From NCBI RefSeq assembly GCF_963974515.1, contig NZ_CAXBDD010000002.1, positions 62,001-126,000 on the forward strand: a DNA stretch of 64,000 nucleotides, read 5' to 3'. The DNA is from Sunxiuqinia sp963974515 (GTDB lineage: Bacteria; Bacteroidota; Bacteroidia; Bacteroidales; Prolixibacteraceae). Shown one piece after another: positions 51,486 through 59,614 of this stretch (its first letter is position 1; the number at the start of each line of letters is the position of its first letter). The position numbers and the translations under genes were made by a program. Below the pieces are notes generated by a model that was given only the letters and a program-made list of their open reading frames with translations, had not been told where the DNA came from and searched no databases.

Positions 51486-53906
51486 ATGCTTTTAGAGAAA
51501 GCTGGAATGCTTATAACAAGCGATAAAAAAACCGAAGAAATTCTGAACGATTACTATATCGCTTATTTGAGTCGTCAATTGAGCCTCCTGGGAAAACGCG
51601 AGGTACATAATGGACGCGCACATTTTGGTGTTTTTGGAGATGGAAAGGAAATTGCACAAATAGCCTATGCCAAAACCTTCCGGAAGGGCGACTGGCGCTC
51701 GGGATATTACCGTGACCAGACTTTCATGCTTGCCCTTGGCCTGATGCAACCCGAAGAGTTTTTTGCCATGATTTATGGCGACACCGATGATGAAATGAAT
51801 CCATCAACCGGTGGCCGCAATTTCAACAACCATTTTTGCACAGCCAATATTAATGAGCAGGGGGAAATAAAGGATCTAGCCACCAGCTTCAATTCCAGTT
51901 CCGACATTAGTTCAACAGGCGGACAAATGCCCCGATTGCTTGGTTTGGCGCAAGCCTCCAAAATTGTTAGGGAAGACAAAGGCTTGAAAAAGCACCTGAA
52001 CAACAACGTCACGGGCAACGAAGTGGCTTTTGGCAGCATTGGAGACGCCAGTACTTCGGAAGGGATGTTCTTCGAGACCATCAATGCAGCCGGCGTGATG
52101 CAGGTACCGTTGGCTGTTGCTGTTTATGATGATGGCTTCGGGATCAGCGTTCCCATTGAGCTACAGACGACCAAATCCAGTATTTCGGAAGCATTAAAAG
52201 GATTTCAAAAACAAAAGGATACCAACGGAATTCTGATCTACACCTGCAAAGGATGGAACTATCCTGAATTGGTGAAGACCTTTGCCGATGGCATTTCAAA
52301 ATGTCGAAAAAATCATATACCGGTAGTGTTTCACGTGCAGGAAGTGACCCAATTACTGGGGCATTCTACTTCGGGATCGCACGAGCGCTACAAAAGTAAG
52401 GAGCGCCTGGAATGGGAAAAAGAATACGATGGCATTTACCAGTTTAAGCTCTGGCTGATTGAATCTGGCCAGGCCGACATGGATACCATCAATGCCATTG
52501 AGAAGAAAGCTGAAACCCGGGCGAAAGAAGCCAGAAAGAATGCCTGGGAAAATTTCATGGGTGGCTACAAAGAGGAAGTGCTGCACCTACAGGAAATCCT
52601 TCACCTGTTGAAGCAAAAATCAAATGGAATAGTTGACCACCTTGAAGAACTGGCTGAGATCAAGCAGCGCATCTTCCCTACCCGCCGCAAATACCTAAGC
52701 TTTGCCCAGCGAATTTATTACGACATTCACCTCGATGAAAGCGTTGGCGAAGAGCGGCTAAAATTACATCATTGGATAGAACAGTTCAAAGTTAAAAGTA
52801 GCGGGTTGTACAATAGTCGACTTTACCGCGAAGGCAACGATTCAGCGTTAAAAGTTGAAGGCGTACTCGCTTCGTACGGCGAAAACGCTCCTGAAGTTAA
52901 TGGTTCTACCATTCTGAATGAAAATTTCGATGTGCTATTTCAGAAATACCCCAACCTGGTGACCTTTGGACAGGACACCGGAAAATTAGGTGGCGTTAAT
53001 CAAGGGATGAAAGGCATGCAGGAAAAGTACGGTATTCAGCGTGTTTCTGATGCGGGAATCCGGGAAACAACCATTATTGGACAAGGGGTTGGTTTGGCTA
53101 TACGAGGTTTCCGCCCCATCGCTGAAATTCAGTACCTCGACTACCTTATCTATGCGCATTCGACCCTGAGCGATGACCTGGCCAGCATGCAATACCGCAC
53201 CAAGGGCAAGCAGGCCGCCCCCTTAATTGTGCGTACCCGCGGGCACCAGCTGCAAGGCATGTGGCATGCCGGTTCGCCCATGCAAATGCTTTTAGGATCG
53301 TTGCGCGGCATGTACCTTTGCGTTCCGCGCAACATGACCCAGGCAGCGGGGTTTTACAATACCTTGTTAACAGCCAATGATCCAGCCTTAGTCATTGAAC
53401 CCCTCAAGGGCTATAATATGAAAGAGCATCTGCCCGAAAACCTGGGCGAATTCAAAGTACCGCTTGGAATTCCTGAATTGATGGTTGAAGGAGATGATGT
53501 GACCTTAGTGACCTATGCCTGGAATGTAAACCATGCCGTAAAAGCAGCCGAACTGCTGAAAACAAAAAATATTTCGGTTGAAGTAATTGACGTACAAACC
53601 CTCATGCCCTTTGATGTAAATCACCGCATCCTGGAGTCGATCAAAAAAACAGGGAAAGTGATTTTTGTGGATGAAGATGTGCCAGGGGGAGCTACCGCCT
53701 ACATGATGCAAAAAGTGATGGAGGAACAGCAAGCATTCAATTACCTCGACACCGCGCCTCGTACGTTGTCGGCTAAAGAACACCGCCCGGCTTACGGCAT
53801 CGATGGCGAATTCTTTTCCAAACCCAATGTAGAACAAATTTTTGAAAGCATTTACGAAATGATGCGCGAAGTGGATGTTAAACGGTTTTCGAAACTGACT
53901 CCCTAA
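51486..53906 (+). CDS. 2-oxoacid dehydrogenase E1, fused alpha and beta subunits
   Basis: An 806-residue thiamine-diphosphate enzyme in which the E1-alpha (about 1-330) and E1-beta (about 440-806) chains are joined. The alpha half shows HFGVFGDGKEIAQIA, RDQTF and the cofactor/metal site GSIGDASTSEG (Asp187) ... VYDDGFGIS; the usual Asn pair of the last element is replaced by Asp215/Asp216. The beta half contains TFGQDTGKLGGVNQG, RVSDAGIRETTIIGQGVGLA and RGHQLQGMWHAGSP. Such fused E1 proteins are common in Bacteroidota and feed a separate E2/E3. The substrate (branched-chain oxoacids or pyruvate) is not certain, and no E2 or E3 gene lies in the window. The 282 bp upstream hold a small hairpin and no obvious promoter match. 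Confidence 0.88.
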   Translation: MLLEKAGMLITSDKKTEEILNDYYIAYLSRQLSLLGKREVHNGRAHFGVFGDGKEIAQIAYAKTFRKGDWRSGYYRDQTFMLALGLMQPEEFFAMIYGDTDDEMNPSTGGRNFNNHFCTANINEQGEIKDLATSFNSSSDISSTGGQMPRLLGLAQASKIVREDKGLKKHLNNNVTGNEVAFGSIGDASTSEGMFFETINAAGVMQVPLAVAVYDDGFGISVPIELQTTKSSISEALKGFQKQKDTNGILIYTCKGWNYPELVKTFADGISKCRKNHIPVVFHVQEVTQLLGHSTSGSHERYKSKERLEWEKEYDGIYQFKLWLIESGQADMDTINAIEKKAETRAKEARKNAWENFMGGYKEEVLHLQEILHLLKQKSNGIVDHLEELAEIKQRIFPTRRKYLSFAQRIYYDIHLDESVGEERLKLHHWIEQFKVKSSGLYNSRLYREGNDSALKVEGVLASYGENAPEVNGSTILNENFDVLFQKYPNLVTFGQDTGKLGGVNQGMKGMQEKYGIQRVSDAGIRETTIIGQGVGLAIRGFRPIAEIQYLDYLIYAHSTLSDDLASMQYRTKGKQAAPLIVRTRGHQLQGMWHAGSPMQMLLGSLRGMYLCVPRNMTQAAGFYNTLLTANDPALVIEPLKGYNMKEHLPENLGEFKVPLGIPELMVEGDDVTLVTYAWNVNHAVKAAELLKTKNISVEVIDVQTLMPFDVNHRILESIKKTGKVIFVDEDVPGGATAYMMQKVMEEQQAFNYLDTAPRTLSAKEHRPAYGIDGEFFSKPNVEQIFESIYEMMREVDVKRFSKLTP

Positions 53907-53960
53907 GCAAGGGCTTATTACTCGTCAGAAGGCGTATAATTAGCTGGAGCCATCTTCTTT

Positions 53961-54638
53961 TTATTCAACTTTTGATTTATATTCGATCTTGCTGTTGGGA
54001 TTCATATAAACTTCCTGCAAATGAACCTGTCGTTCCTGCAAGTTTTCATCCAGCCATTCCTGGTTGATTTCCATCTTATCGAAGTCTTTCCAAATGCGCT
54101 TATCCGCAGCACAACTGTATTGCCGGCAAACTTTTGGACGGTCATGATAGATGGAACAACCACATTGTCCTCCATTCAGGTGGGTGCAATAGCCCGATTT
54201 GGCCTGCCGGATAAAATATGGTTGCCCCAAGTCCCACTTCACTTTACCCGATTCAATTTCGCGCACTGATAAGGCAAAATTCAATTTACAACAGGCAGCT
54301 TTGCATAGGTGTAGACGTTCTTCGCAATTTACCGGAACAAAATCGGCCGCCTGCTGTTCTTCGTTCCCATCAACCCGAATGGCAATGCCCGCGTGAAAAT
54401 GCTCCCCTTTTTGAAGGATCTCGTCCCTTACCTTCCCGACTATCTTTTCGAAGGCTTCTTTTTCAATGTGTTTTTCTGCAATCAGCGTATCAATCAATCC
54501 ATACAAAAAGGATTCGATTTCATTGATCCGGTTTGCCTGATTACTCAATGCATTATGTGTAAAAAAACCAGAGCGCTCAAGTTGCTGCTCCATTTCTTCC
54601 AGAATATCGTTTTTAATTTTCTGTTCATTTTTTGCCAT
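53961..54638 (-). CDS. YkgJ-family cysteine-cluster protein
   Basis: A 225-residue cytoplasmic protein of the YkgJ/Fe(S)-cluster group. The cysteine pattern is CEERLHLCKAACCKLNF, then GYCTHLNGGQCGCSIY and RPKVCRQYSCAA, the layout of this metal-binding family. The ATG at 54638 (MAKNEQ) is preferred over one two codons earlier. Its start lies inside the 3' end of the preceding gene (14-bp overlap), so translation is probably coupled. It is the last gene in the leftward run from the eCIS cluster; whether it belongs to that system or is just the downstream neighbour is open. Confidence 0.8.
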   Translation of the reverse strand: MAKNEQKIKNDILEEMEQQLERSGFFTHNALSNQANRINEIESFLYGLIDTLIAEKHIEKEAFEKIVGKVRDEILQKGEHFHAGIAIRVDGNEEQQAADFVPVNCEERLHLCKAACCKLNFALSVREIESGKVKWDLGQPYFIRQAKSGYCTHLNGGQCGCSIYHDRPKVCRQYSCAADKRIWKDFDKMEINQEWLDENLQERQVHLQEVYMNPNSKIEYKSKVE

Positions 54639-55275
54639 ATTCACTATCCTTTAGCTTTTTTCTGAACCGCTCAATTTCGGCATCCCGCTGCTCCCGGCCG
54701 TGATAAAATGTGATCGAAATATTCGTGATTTTAGAAAGGTAAAATGCAGCAAAATCTTTGATACGGTATTGGTATTCATTACCAACTGTTGCTTCCCTGC
54801 TCCCTTCGTATAAAACCGGACCATTATCATTAAGCAACTCTTGCAAATAGGGTACTGCAGCTGCTCCAAACTGCATAATCCGCGCACCCAACTCTCCGGG
54901 ATCGTCATGTTCGTAAAGATATCCCCACATATTTCCGCTAAGTTGATATTCTCCATCCAGGTTGGCGTTGGTATCCTTCAAAGCAGCAGCATAAACTCGG
55001 GCTAAATCCGCGTGAGCCTTTTCCGTTAGGGGAACCTCAAATTTCGATAATAACTCTGCAGCTAAAAATTTGGACTTGTCAGAACTTCCGGGATTCTCAA
55101 TTATTTTTCTCAAATCCTGCTTGTTATTTCCGTTTGCCCATAGCTCTTTCAAATGATCATCAGCAGACAAAAATAACTCCCGGTAATCAGTTTCATTCAA
55201 TATTTTCACTATCGAATCTGAAGTCATCTTACAACTTTTAAATGGATTATACTTTAAATATCTAAGGTCGTTCAT
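54625..55275 (-). CDS. Unknown protein, overlapping the eCIS cargo candidate
   Basis: A 216-residue protein that I do not recognise. It is largely helical, with segments (GARIMQFGAAAVPYLQELL and KDFAAFYLSKI) that look like one or two degenerate HEAT-type repeats, and a charged tail (REQRDAEIERFRKKL). There is no signal peptide. Its ATG lies 14 bp inside the end of the DUF4157 gene, and a second possible start is at 55227 (MTSDSI); its own end overlaps the YkgJ gene. Tight overlap with a DUF4157 protein makes a partner role, for example chaperone or immunity to the cargo, a reasonable guess and no more. Confidence 0.6.
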   Translation of the reverse strand: MNDLRYLKYNPFKSCKMTSDSIVKILNETDYRELFLSADDHLKELWANGNNKQDLRKIIENPGSSDKSKFLAAELLSKFEVPLTEKAHADLARVYAAALKDTNANLDGEYQLSGNMWGYLYEHDDPGELGARIMQFGAAAVPYLQELLNDNGPVLYEGSREATVGNEYQYRIKDFAAFYLSKITNISITFYHGREQRDAEIERFRKKLKDSEYGKK

Positions 55276-56725
55276 CTAATAAATATCGATCCTCAACTTC
55301 ACCAGTTTCTCCGGTAAAAGGTCCATCAACGACTTTAATCAACGAACTTCCAAATGGCGCAAACCCTGGCAATACGACAACCCGTGTCCCCCATGGAAGG
55401 TGTGTATAAAGAGGCCCCAAACCAATATCAACTCCCATAATATTATTAATCCATTTAACATCCTCAACGGGTAAATTTAAAGAGCTTTCACCTTTCGAAG
55501 TTTTCGTAGTATTCCAGATCTCCGCCGCTTTCAAAAAGGTGGAAGAAGGAGTCCCTTGAGATTGAACTGCAAACGGGATTCGAGAAAATTTAGCTTTGCT
55601 ATCTGTTCGCCAACCCCATTGAACTGACCCGTAATAGGTGCCCTTCTGCGTTCCATCAATTGCCAATGCCGTAGTTTCAAATAGTTGTTCTGCATTTTTC
55701 GATCTGCCAGGTTGCATAGGTGCATCATGAAGTTCGGCATCTTTTGATTTCCATGCCTTTCCCGATTTGTAGCGATAGCCATGTTCACCCCAGCCCTTAT
55801 AGTTTTTTCCTGTAACAGTAGACGCTGCTAATTCTGCGGCAGTCATCTTACTTACAGAAGATGGCGTTGCGCCCTGAGATAACTTGGTATCTGACTTGGA
55901 AGCCTTTTCCACCGCATATAATGGATTTCTGTTGTAATCAGCCTGATCAATATGCACTGCTTCATCCGTTCCTATTACTGGCGAGCTGATTGTCTTGGCA
56001 TCTTTTGAAGTTATGGATCTGTCTTTTACTGTGGTGTTGAGTGATACAGGCTTCCCCTTATCTACTGAACGAACCGATTGCACCATCCCAATCAACTTTG
56101 CATCCACCTTGTTTCCTGGCTTAAACTTCATATACATATCTACTCCGATTTCTTTTCCCCCGCTATTTTTAATTGTGGTGTAGGATTCATCAATAAACTC
56201 ACCAAAATGGGTGCTTTGTTTGGCCATCTGGATCACCGAGCTTTTAGCCTGCACCGTTCGCATCGAATTACGCATGCCCAAACTGGCCGATTGATACTTG
56301 GAAATCGTTTCTCCACGAACCGCTTTCCTGCCAAAACGTTCGGCATCGGCCTCCAATCCGCGATCATCATTCACGGTAAATCGCTTCCGTAAAACCCGGG
56401 TGGGCTTAACCACACCACTTCTCTGCTGGGCAATGTGGGTGAATTCATGCCCAATCAGGTTTCTTCCTTTTTCTGTGTTTGGGTTGAATTGCCCCGGCGC
56501 AAAATGAATCTTTTCGCTCTGTGTAAAGGCAAGCGCATTCATTTCCCTGGCTTCAATCGAGTTTTTTTGAAGAGCCACATCCGAAAAATCTTGACCAAAC
56601 GAAGTTTCTATTCTTGTCTGAAGGTCTTCCGGCAAGTTGGCATTGCGTTTCTTTTTTACCGAATGGTCAGCGTTCGCAACTGCCCGGCTTTCCATTTTTT
56701 TTGAATTTGTTGTATCTTTTTTCAT
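55262..56725 (-). CDS. DUF4157 (eCIS core domain) protein, candidate eCIS cargo
   Basis: A 487-residue protein. Residues about 30-135 are a DUF4157 domain: LPEDLQTRIETSFG, ALAFTQSEKIHFAPGQF and the metallopeptidase-like HEFTH (93-97), with a downstream acidic residue in GLEADAERFG (Glu125). Established knowledge: DUF4157 occurs at the head of many eCIS-associated effectors and is thought to take part in loading into or processing by the particle. The remaining 350 residues (from about 165, after VIQM) match nothing I recognise; they contain TYYGSVQWGWRTDS and a low-cysteine, aromatic-rich segment, likely the toxic or binding cargo. It follows the eCIS ATPase and shares the strand. Cargo function is inferred. 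Confidence 0.75.
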   Translation of the reverse strand: MKKDTTNSKKMESRAVANADHSVKKKRNANLPEDLQTRIETSFGQDFSDVALQKNSIEAREMNALAFTQSEKIHFAPGQFNPNTEKGRNLIGHEFTHIAQQRSGVVKPTRVLRKRFTVNDDRGLEADAERFGRKAVRGETISKYQSASLGMRNSMRTVQAKSSVIQMAKQSTHFGEFIDESYTTIKNSGGKEIGVDMYMKFKPGNKVDAKLIGMVQSVRSVDKGKPVSLNTTVKDRSITSKDAKTISSPVIGTDEAVHIDQADYNRNPLYAVEKASKSDTKLSQGATPSSVSKMTAAELAASTVTGKNYKGWGEHGYRYKSGKAWKSKDAELHDAPMQPGRSKNAEQLFETTALAIDGTQKGTYYGSVQWGWRTDSKAKFSRIPFAVQSQGTPSSTFLKAAEIWNTTKTSKGESSLNLPVEDVKWINNIMGVDIGLGPLYTHLPWGTRVVVLPGFAPFGSSLIKVVDGPFTGETGEVEDRYLLDERP

Positions 56726-56768
56726 CTCTCCTGATTTTTTTAAGTTCTGACCAGTGAAAGCTGTTCCA

Positions 56769-58121
56769 TCAAACCGTCCTTCCTTCCTTCGTATATTCCT
56801 TTTTTACCCCGGCAATCAGATCAGATTTACTGATTTCACGCGAATTCTTTTTCAAAGTCATCAGCGAGGCATAACCCACGGCATTCATAATAGCGCCACC
56901 CGAGAGCTCGTAGCCTTTGGCAATTTCCTTGAGCGAGATATCGCCGGCCAGGGTCGATTTCTCCGCAAATGCCTGCTCCCAAATTTTCAGCCGCTGGTCG
57001 GGGCGCGGCAAGCTAAAGTTGATGATGTTATCAAACCTTCGGGTAAACGCTTCATCCATGTTATCCTTTTGGTTTGAAGCCAGCAGCACCAGCCCGTTAT
57101 AATCTTCAATGCGTTGCAGCAAGTACGAAACTTCCTGGTTGGCGTAGCGGTCGTGCGCGTCCGAAACGCTGGTTCGTTTGCCAAAGAGCGCATCAGCTTC
57201 GTCAAAAAATAAGATCCAGTTTTTGTTTTCGGCCTGGTTGAAAACATTCGACAGGTTCTTTTCCGTTTCGCCAATGTACTTGGAAACCACCAGCGACAAA
57301 TCAATCCGGTACACATCGCGGTTAGTGTCCTTGCCCAGCAGACAGGCAGTCATGGTTTTTCCGGTTCCCGGCGGGCCGTAAAACAGGCAGCGATAACCTT
57401 TCCGTAACTTTTTACTCATTCCCCAATCATACAGCAAGGTGTTTCCGTAATCGAGCCAGGTTTTAATCTCGTCAATCTGTTGAAAGGTTTTCTCATCCAC
57501 CACCAAGTCGCTCCATTCACGCTCCGTGGTAATCCGCTTGGCAGGAAAACGGGAGCTCATCACCGGCCGGTGAACTTCGCCAACCGTGAGATAATCCAAA
57601 ATATCACGGGAGATCTGAATCGTACCCGATAAAAAAGGTTCGCCATCGGGCGCGTGTTCCAACTGCAAAATCTGGTGTTTGGCAAAAACGTGTTCAGCGC
57701 TGAATACATCCGTCAGGGCAAAACGTTCTTTCAGTGAGCCACCAGTCATGATAAACATGAAGGTTTCGCCCGTCGGCACAAAACCCCCGTGGTTTTTTCC
57801 CTGGATTCCGCCAAACTCAGTCCAGCCACGATTGGTCTCCCCGTTCGATGCAAAAAGCGGATCGAGCAATTCGGGTTTGATATGCGGCACCAAAGCCAGC
57901 AAAAGCAAGATCCGTTCGGCAAACGACAAATGGTAGTATTGAATAAACTCGGAATAGACAGACTCGTTCGTGTTGTACTCCGGCGGTTCCAATTCGAAGA
58001 TCGATTCGAAAGCACATTCCTGCTTGAAGTAAAGCTTTAAGCGCGCATCGGCAACCATCGCAAACCATTGTAGTTCACGTTCCAATGAAGAGGCATTTCG
58101 AATAAGGCTATCTGTTACCAT
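56769..58121 (-). CDS. eCIS AAA+ ATPase (Afp15-like)
   Basis: A 450-residue ATPase of the kind found in every eCIS cluster, believed to help assemble or release the particle. The AAA+ core is intact: Walker A GPPGTGKT at 249-256, Walker B ILFFDEAD at 303-310, sensor-type Asn350 and the arginine finger in FTRRFD (361-362). The first 200 residues form the family's N-terminal domain. The gene overlaps the tape-measure-type gene by 7 bp (58115-58121), a sign of translational coupling in one operon. The DUF4157 gene starts 43 bp downstream of its stop. Confidence 0.9.
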   Translation of the reverse strand: MVTDSLIRNASSLERELQWFAMVADARLKLYFKQECAFESIFELEPPEYNTNESVYSEFIQYYHLSFAERILLLLALVPHIKPELLDPLFASNGETNRGWTEFGGIQGKNHGGFVPTGETFMFIMTGGSLKERFALTDVFSAEHVFAKHQILQLEHAPDGEPFLSGTIQISRDILDYLTVGEVHRPVMSSRFPAKRITTEREWSDLVVDEKTFQQIDEIKTWLDYGNTLLYDWGMSKKLRKGYRCLFYGPPGTGKTMTACLLGKDTNRDVYRIDLSLVVSKYIGETEKNLSNVFNQAENKNWILFFDEADALFGKRTSVSDAHDRYANQEVSYLLQRIEDYNGLVLLASNQKDNMDEAFTRRFDNIINFSLPRPDQRLKIWEQAFAEKSTLAGDISLKEIAKGYELSGGAIMNAVGYASLMTLKKNSREISKSDLIAGVKKEYTKEGRTV

Positions 58122-59599
58122 TCTACAGTCAGTTTATTTTTCATCCACGGCAATTGAATCAGGCTAAGCGTAAAGGGCAGCGACTCGAGAAGCATATCGT
58201 AGCTTTTGCGTTCCACCTGAAGATGCCAGCTTTCGTCCTGAAATTTGAGCACCCCCAGACGCTTCAAAAACGAATGGCGGTATCCTTCAGGTGAAGTATT
58301 TTTTAGTACTACCCAGTGCTTAATGGCTGAATTAAGCAGATCCTCTGCTTCCTGTTTTTCGTTTTCTGAAAGAACAAGTAACGGATTAAACGATGCCTTC
58401 AGCTCGACACCACAAAGGATTTTATTAAGTACCATTTGGTTCTCCGATGCTGCGCCTTCCTCGCCAAAAGCAAGGTAATCAGTCAGCAATAACGCTTTGG
58501 ACTGAGAATCATTGCTGACAAATCTTCCCTTGTATAGCCAGTTAAGCCGGCTAAAAATAGTATTGAGATAAGGATAAAGCAGAACCAAGCCAGCATTGTT
58601 GATGTTGCACACAATCTCTTCCTCCGCTATGGGTTCGTTCGTCTCCGCTCGTTCCTCTTGGGTTCCATCCTCCCTTTGCTCACTTTGCGACGATCCCCAA
58701 ATGGATGCGCCGGATTTTTCCAGTTTCCTCAGCGCTTCAGGGAGATCTTCAAGTTGCGAAAGTAACCGCTCGTTTTGAGCAAAGTTGCTAAACTGACTGC
58801 TAAACTCCGGCCACCGATCGTGTTCCTGTTTTAGCAGGTGAAACAAATCACTCAGAACCAAGGCAATTGTCCTTTCTGTGAAAATGACTTCGTTGTGCGT
58901 AACTCGCCGAAACGCCTGTTTATAGACTGCCAGGCCAATCTGACGGCGGCTCCACTGCAATTTTTGATGGTGACTGTACCGGGCTAGTTCACCAACATAC
59001 AGTAACGCTTGGGTGGCAACGTCCGAAAAAGTTAATTCGGCCAGTAGCAAATCAAGGGTATCGGGCTGAAGGGCACCAATCAACCGATTGACCAAATCCT
59101 CATGCTTAAGCAAAGGTTTAAGTTGCTTTTTCAAGTTCTCTTTTTCAGCGTGCAGGACCTGCAAGACCAATTCGTCAAGCGTTTTGTAGGCTTCCTGATG
59201 ATGTTGCCAGGGAAACACGCCCTCCTTCAGGTAAAAAAGGAGTTGATTGACCAAAGCCGTTGTTTCACTACTTGGACGGATCTTATTCTTGGCTCCGGTC
59301 TTGTCATGGATGAATAGCTTTTTCAAGGTCTCCTTGATCTGGCTTTCATAGGCATCGGGTAAATCATCCATGAATTCATCCAACGGAATGGTGCCCAAAT
59401 CGATTTCCAAACGATCCAGTTGAATATGCCTGTTTTCATCGGCCCATTCATCTAAAACACGCTCGGTAATCGGAATGATTTTCGCTTTCATTAGGTCATC
59501 GGCCGAGCCAAGTACTTGTTGACCACTTTTTTTATTTTCAAAGTCTAACTCCATTCGAAAGTCCTGAATGATATGTGTATTTGCTTTTTTCATGGTCAT
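58115..59599 (-). CDS. eCIS tape-measure-type protein (CIS_TMP family)
   Basis: A 494-residue protein whose first 80 residues carry the signature of the contractile injection system tape-measure family: HIIQDFRMELDFENKKSG ... NRHIQLDRLEIDLGTIPLDEF. The rest is mostly helical. In phage-tail-like particles this protein sets the tube length. Its shortness compared with Afp14 of Serratia could mean a short particle or that this family has a different job, and the Pfam name should be treated with care. It sits between a 902-residue structural gene (16 bp) and the AAA+ ATPase (7-bp overlap). Confidence 0.78.
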   Translation of the reverse strand: MTMKKANTHIIQDFRMELDFENKKSGQQVLGSADDLMKAKIIPITERVLDEWADENRHIQLDRLEIDLGTIPLDEFMDDLPDAYESQIKETLKKLFIHDKTGAKNKIRPSSETTALVNQLLFYLKEGVFPWQHHQEAYKTLDELVLQVLHAEKENLKKQLKPLLKHEDLVNRLIGALQPDTLDLLLAELTFSDVATQALLYVGELARYSHHQKLQWSRRQIGLAVYKQAFRRVTHNEVIFTERTIALVLSDLFHLLKQEHDRWPEFSSQFSNFAQNERLLSQLEDLPEALRKLEKSGASIWGSSQSEQREDGTQEERAETNEPIAEEEIVCNINNAGLVLLYPYLNTIFSRLNWLYKGRFVSNDSQSKALLLTDYLAFGEEGAASENQMVLNKILCGVELKASFNPLLVLSENEKQEAEDLLNSAIKHWVVLKNTSPEGYRHSFLKRLGVLKFQDESWHLQVERKSYDMLLESLPFTLSLIQLPWMKNKLTVEW

Positions 59600-59614
59600 G
59601 GGGTGTTATTTATT

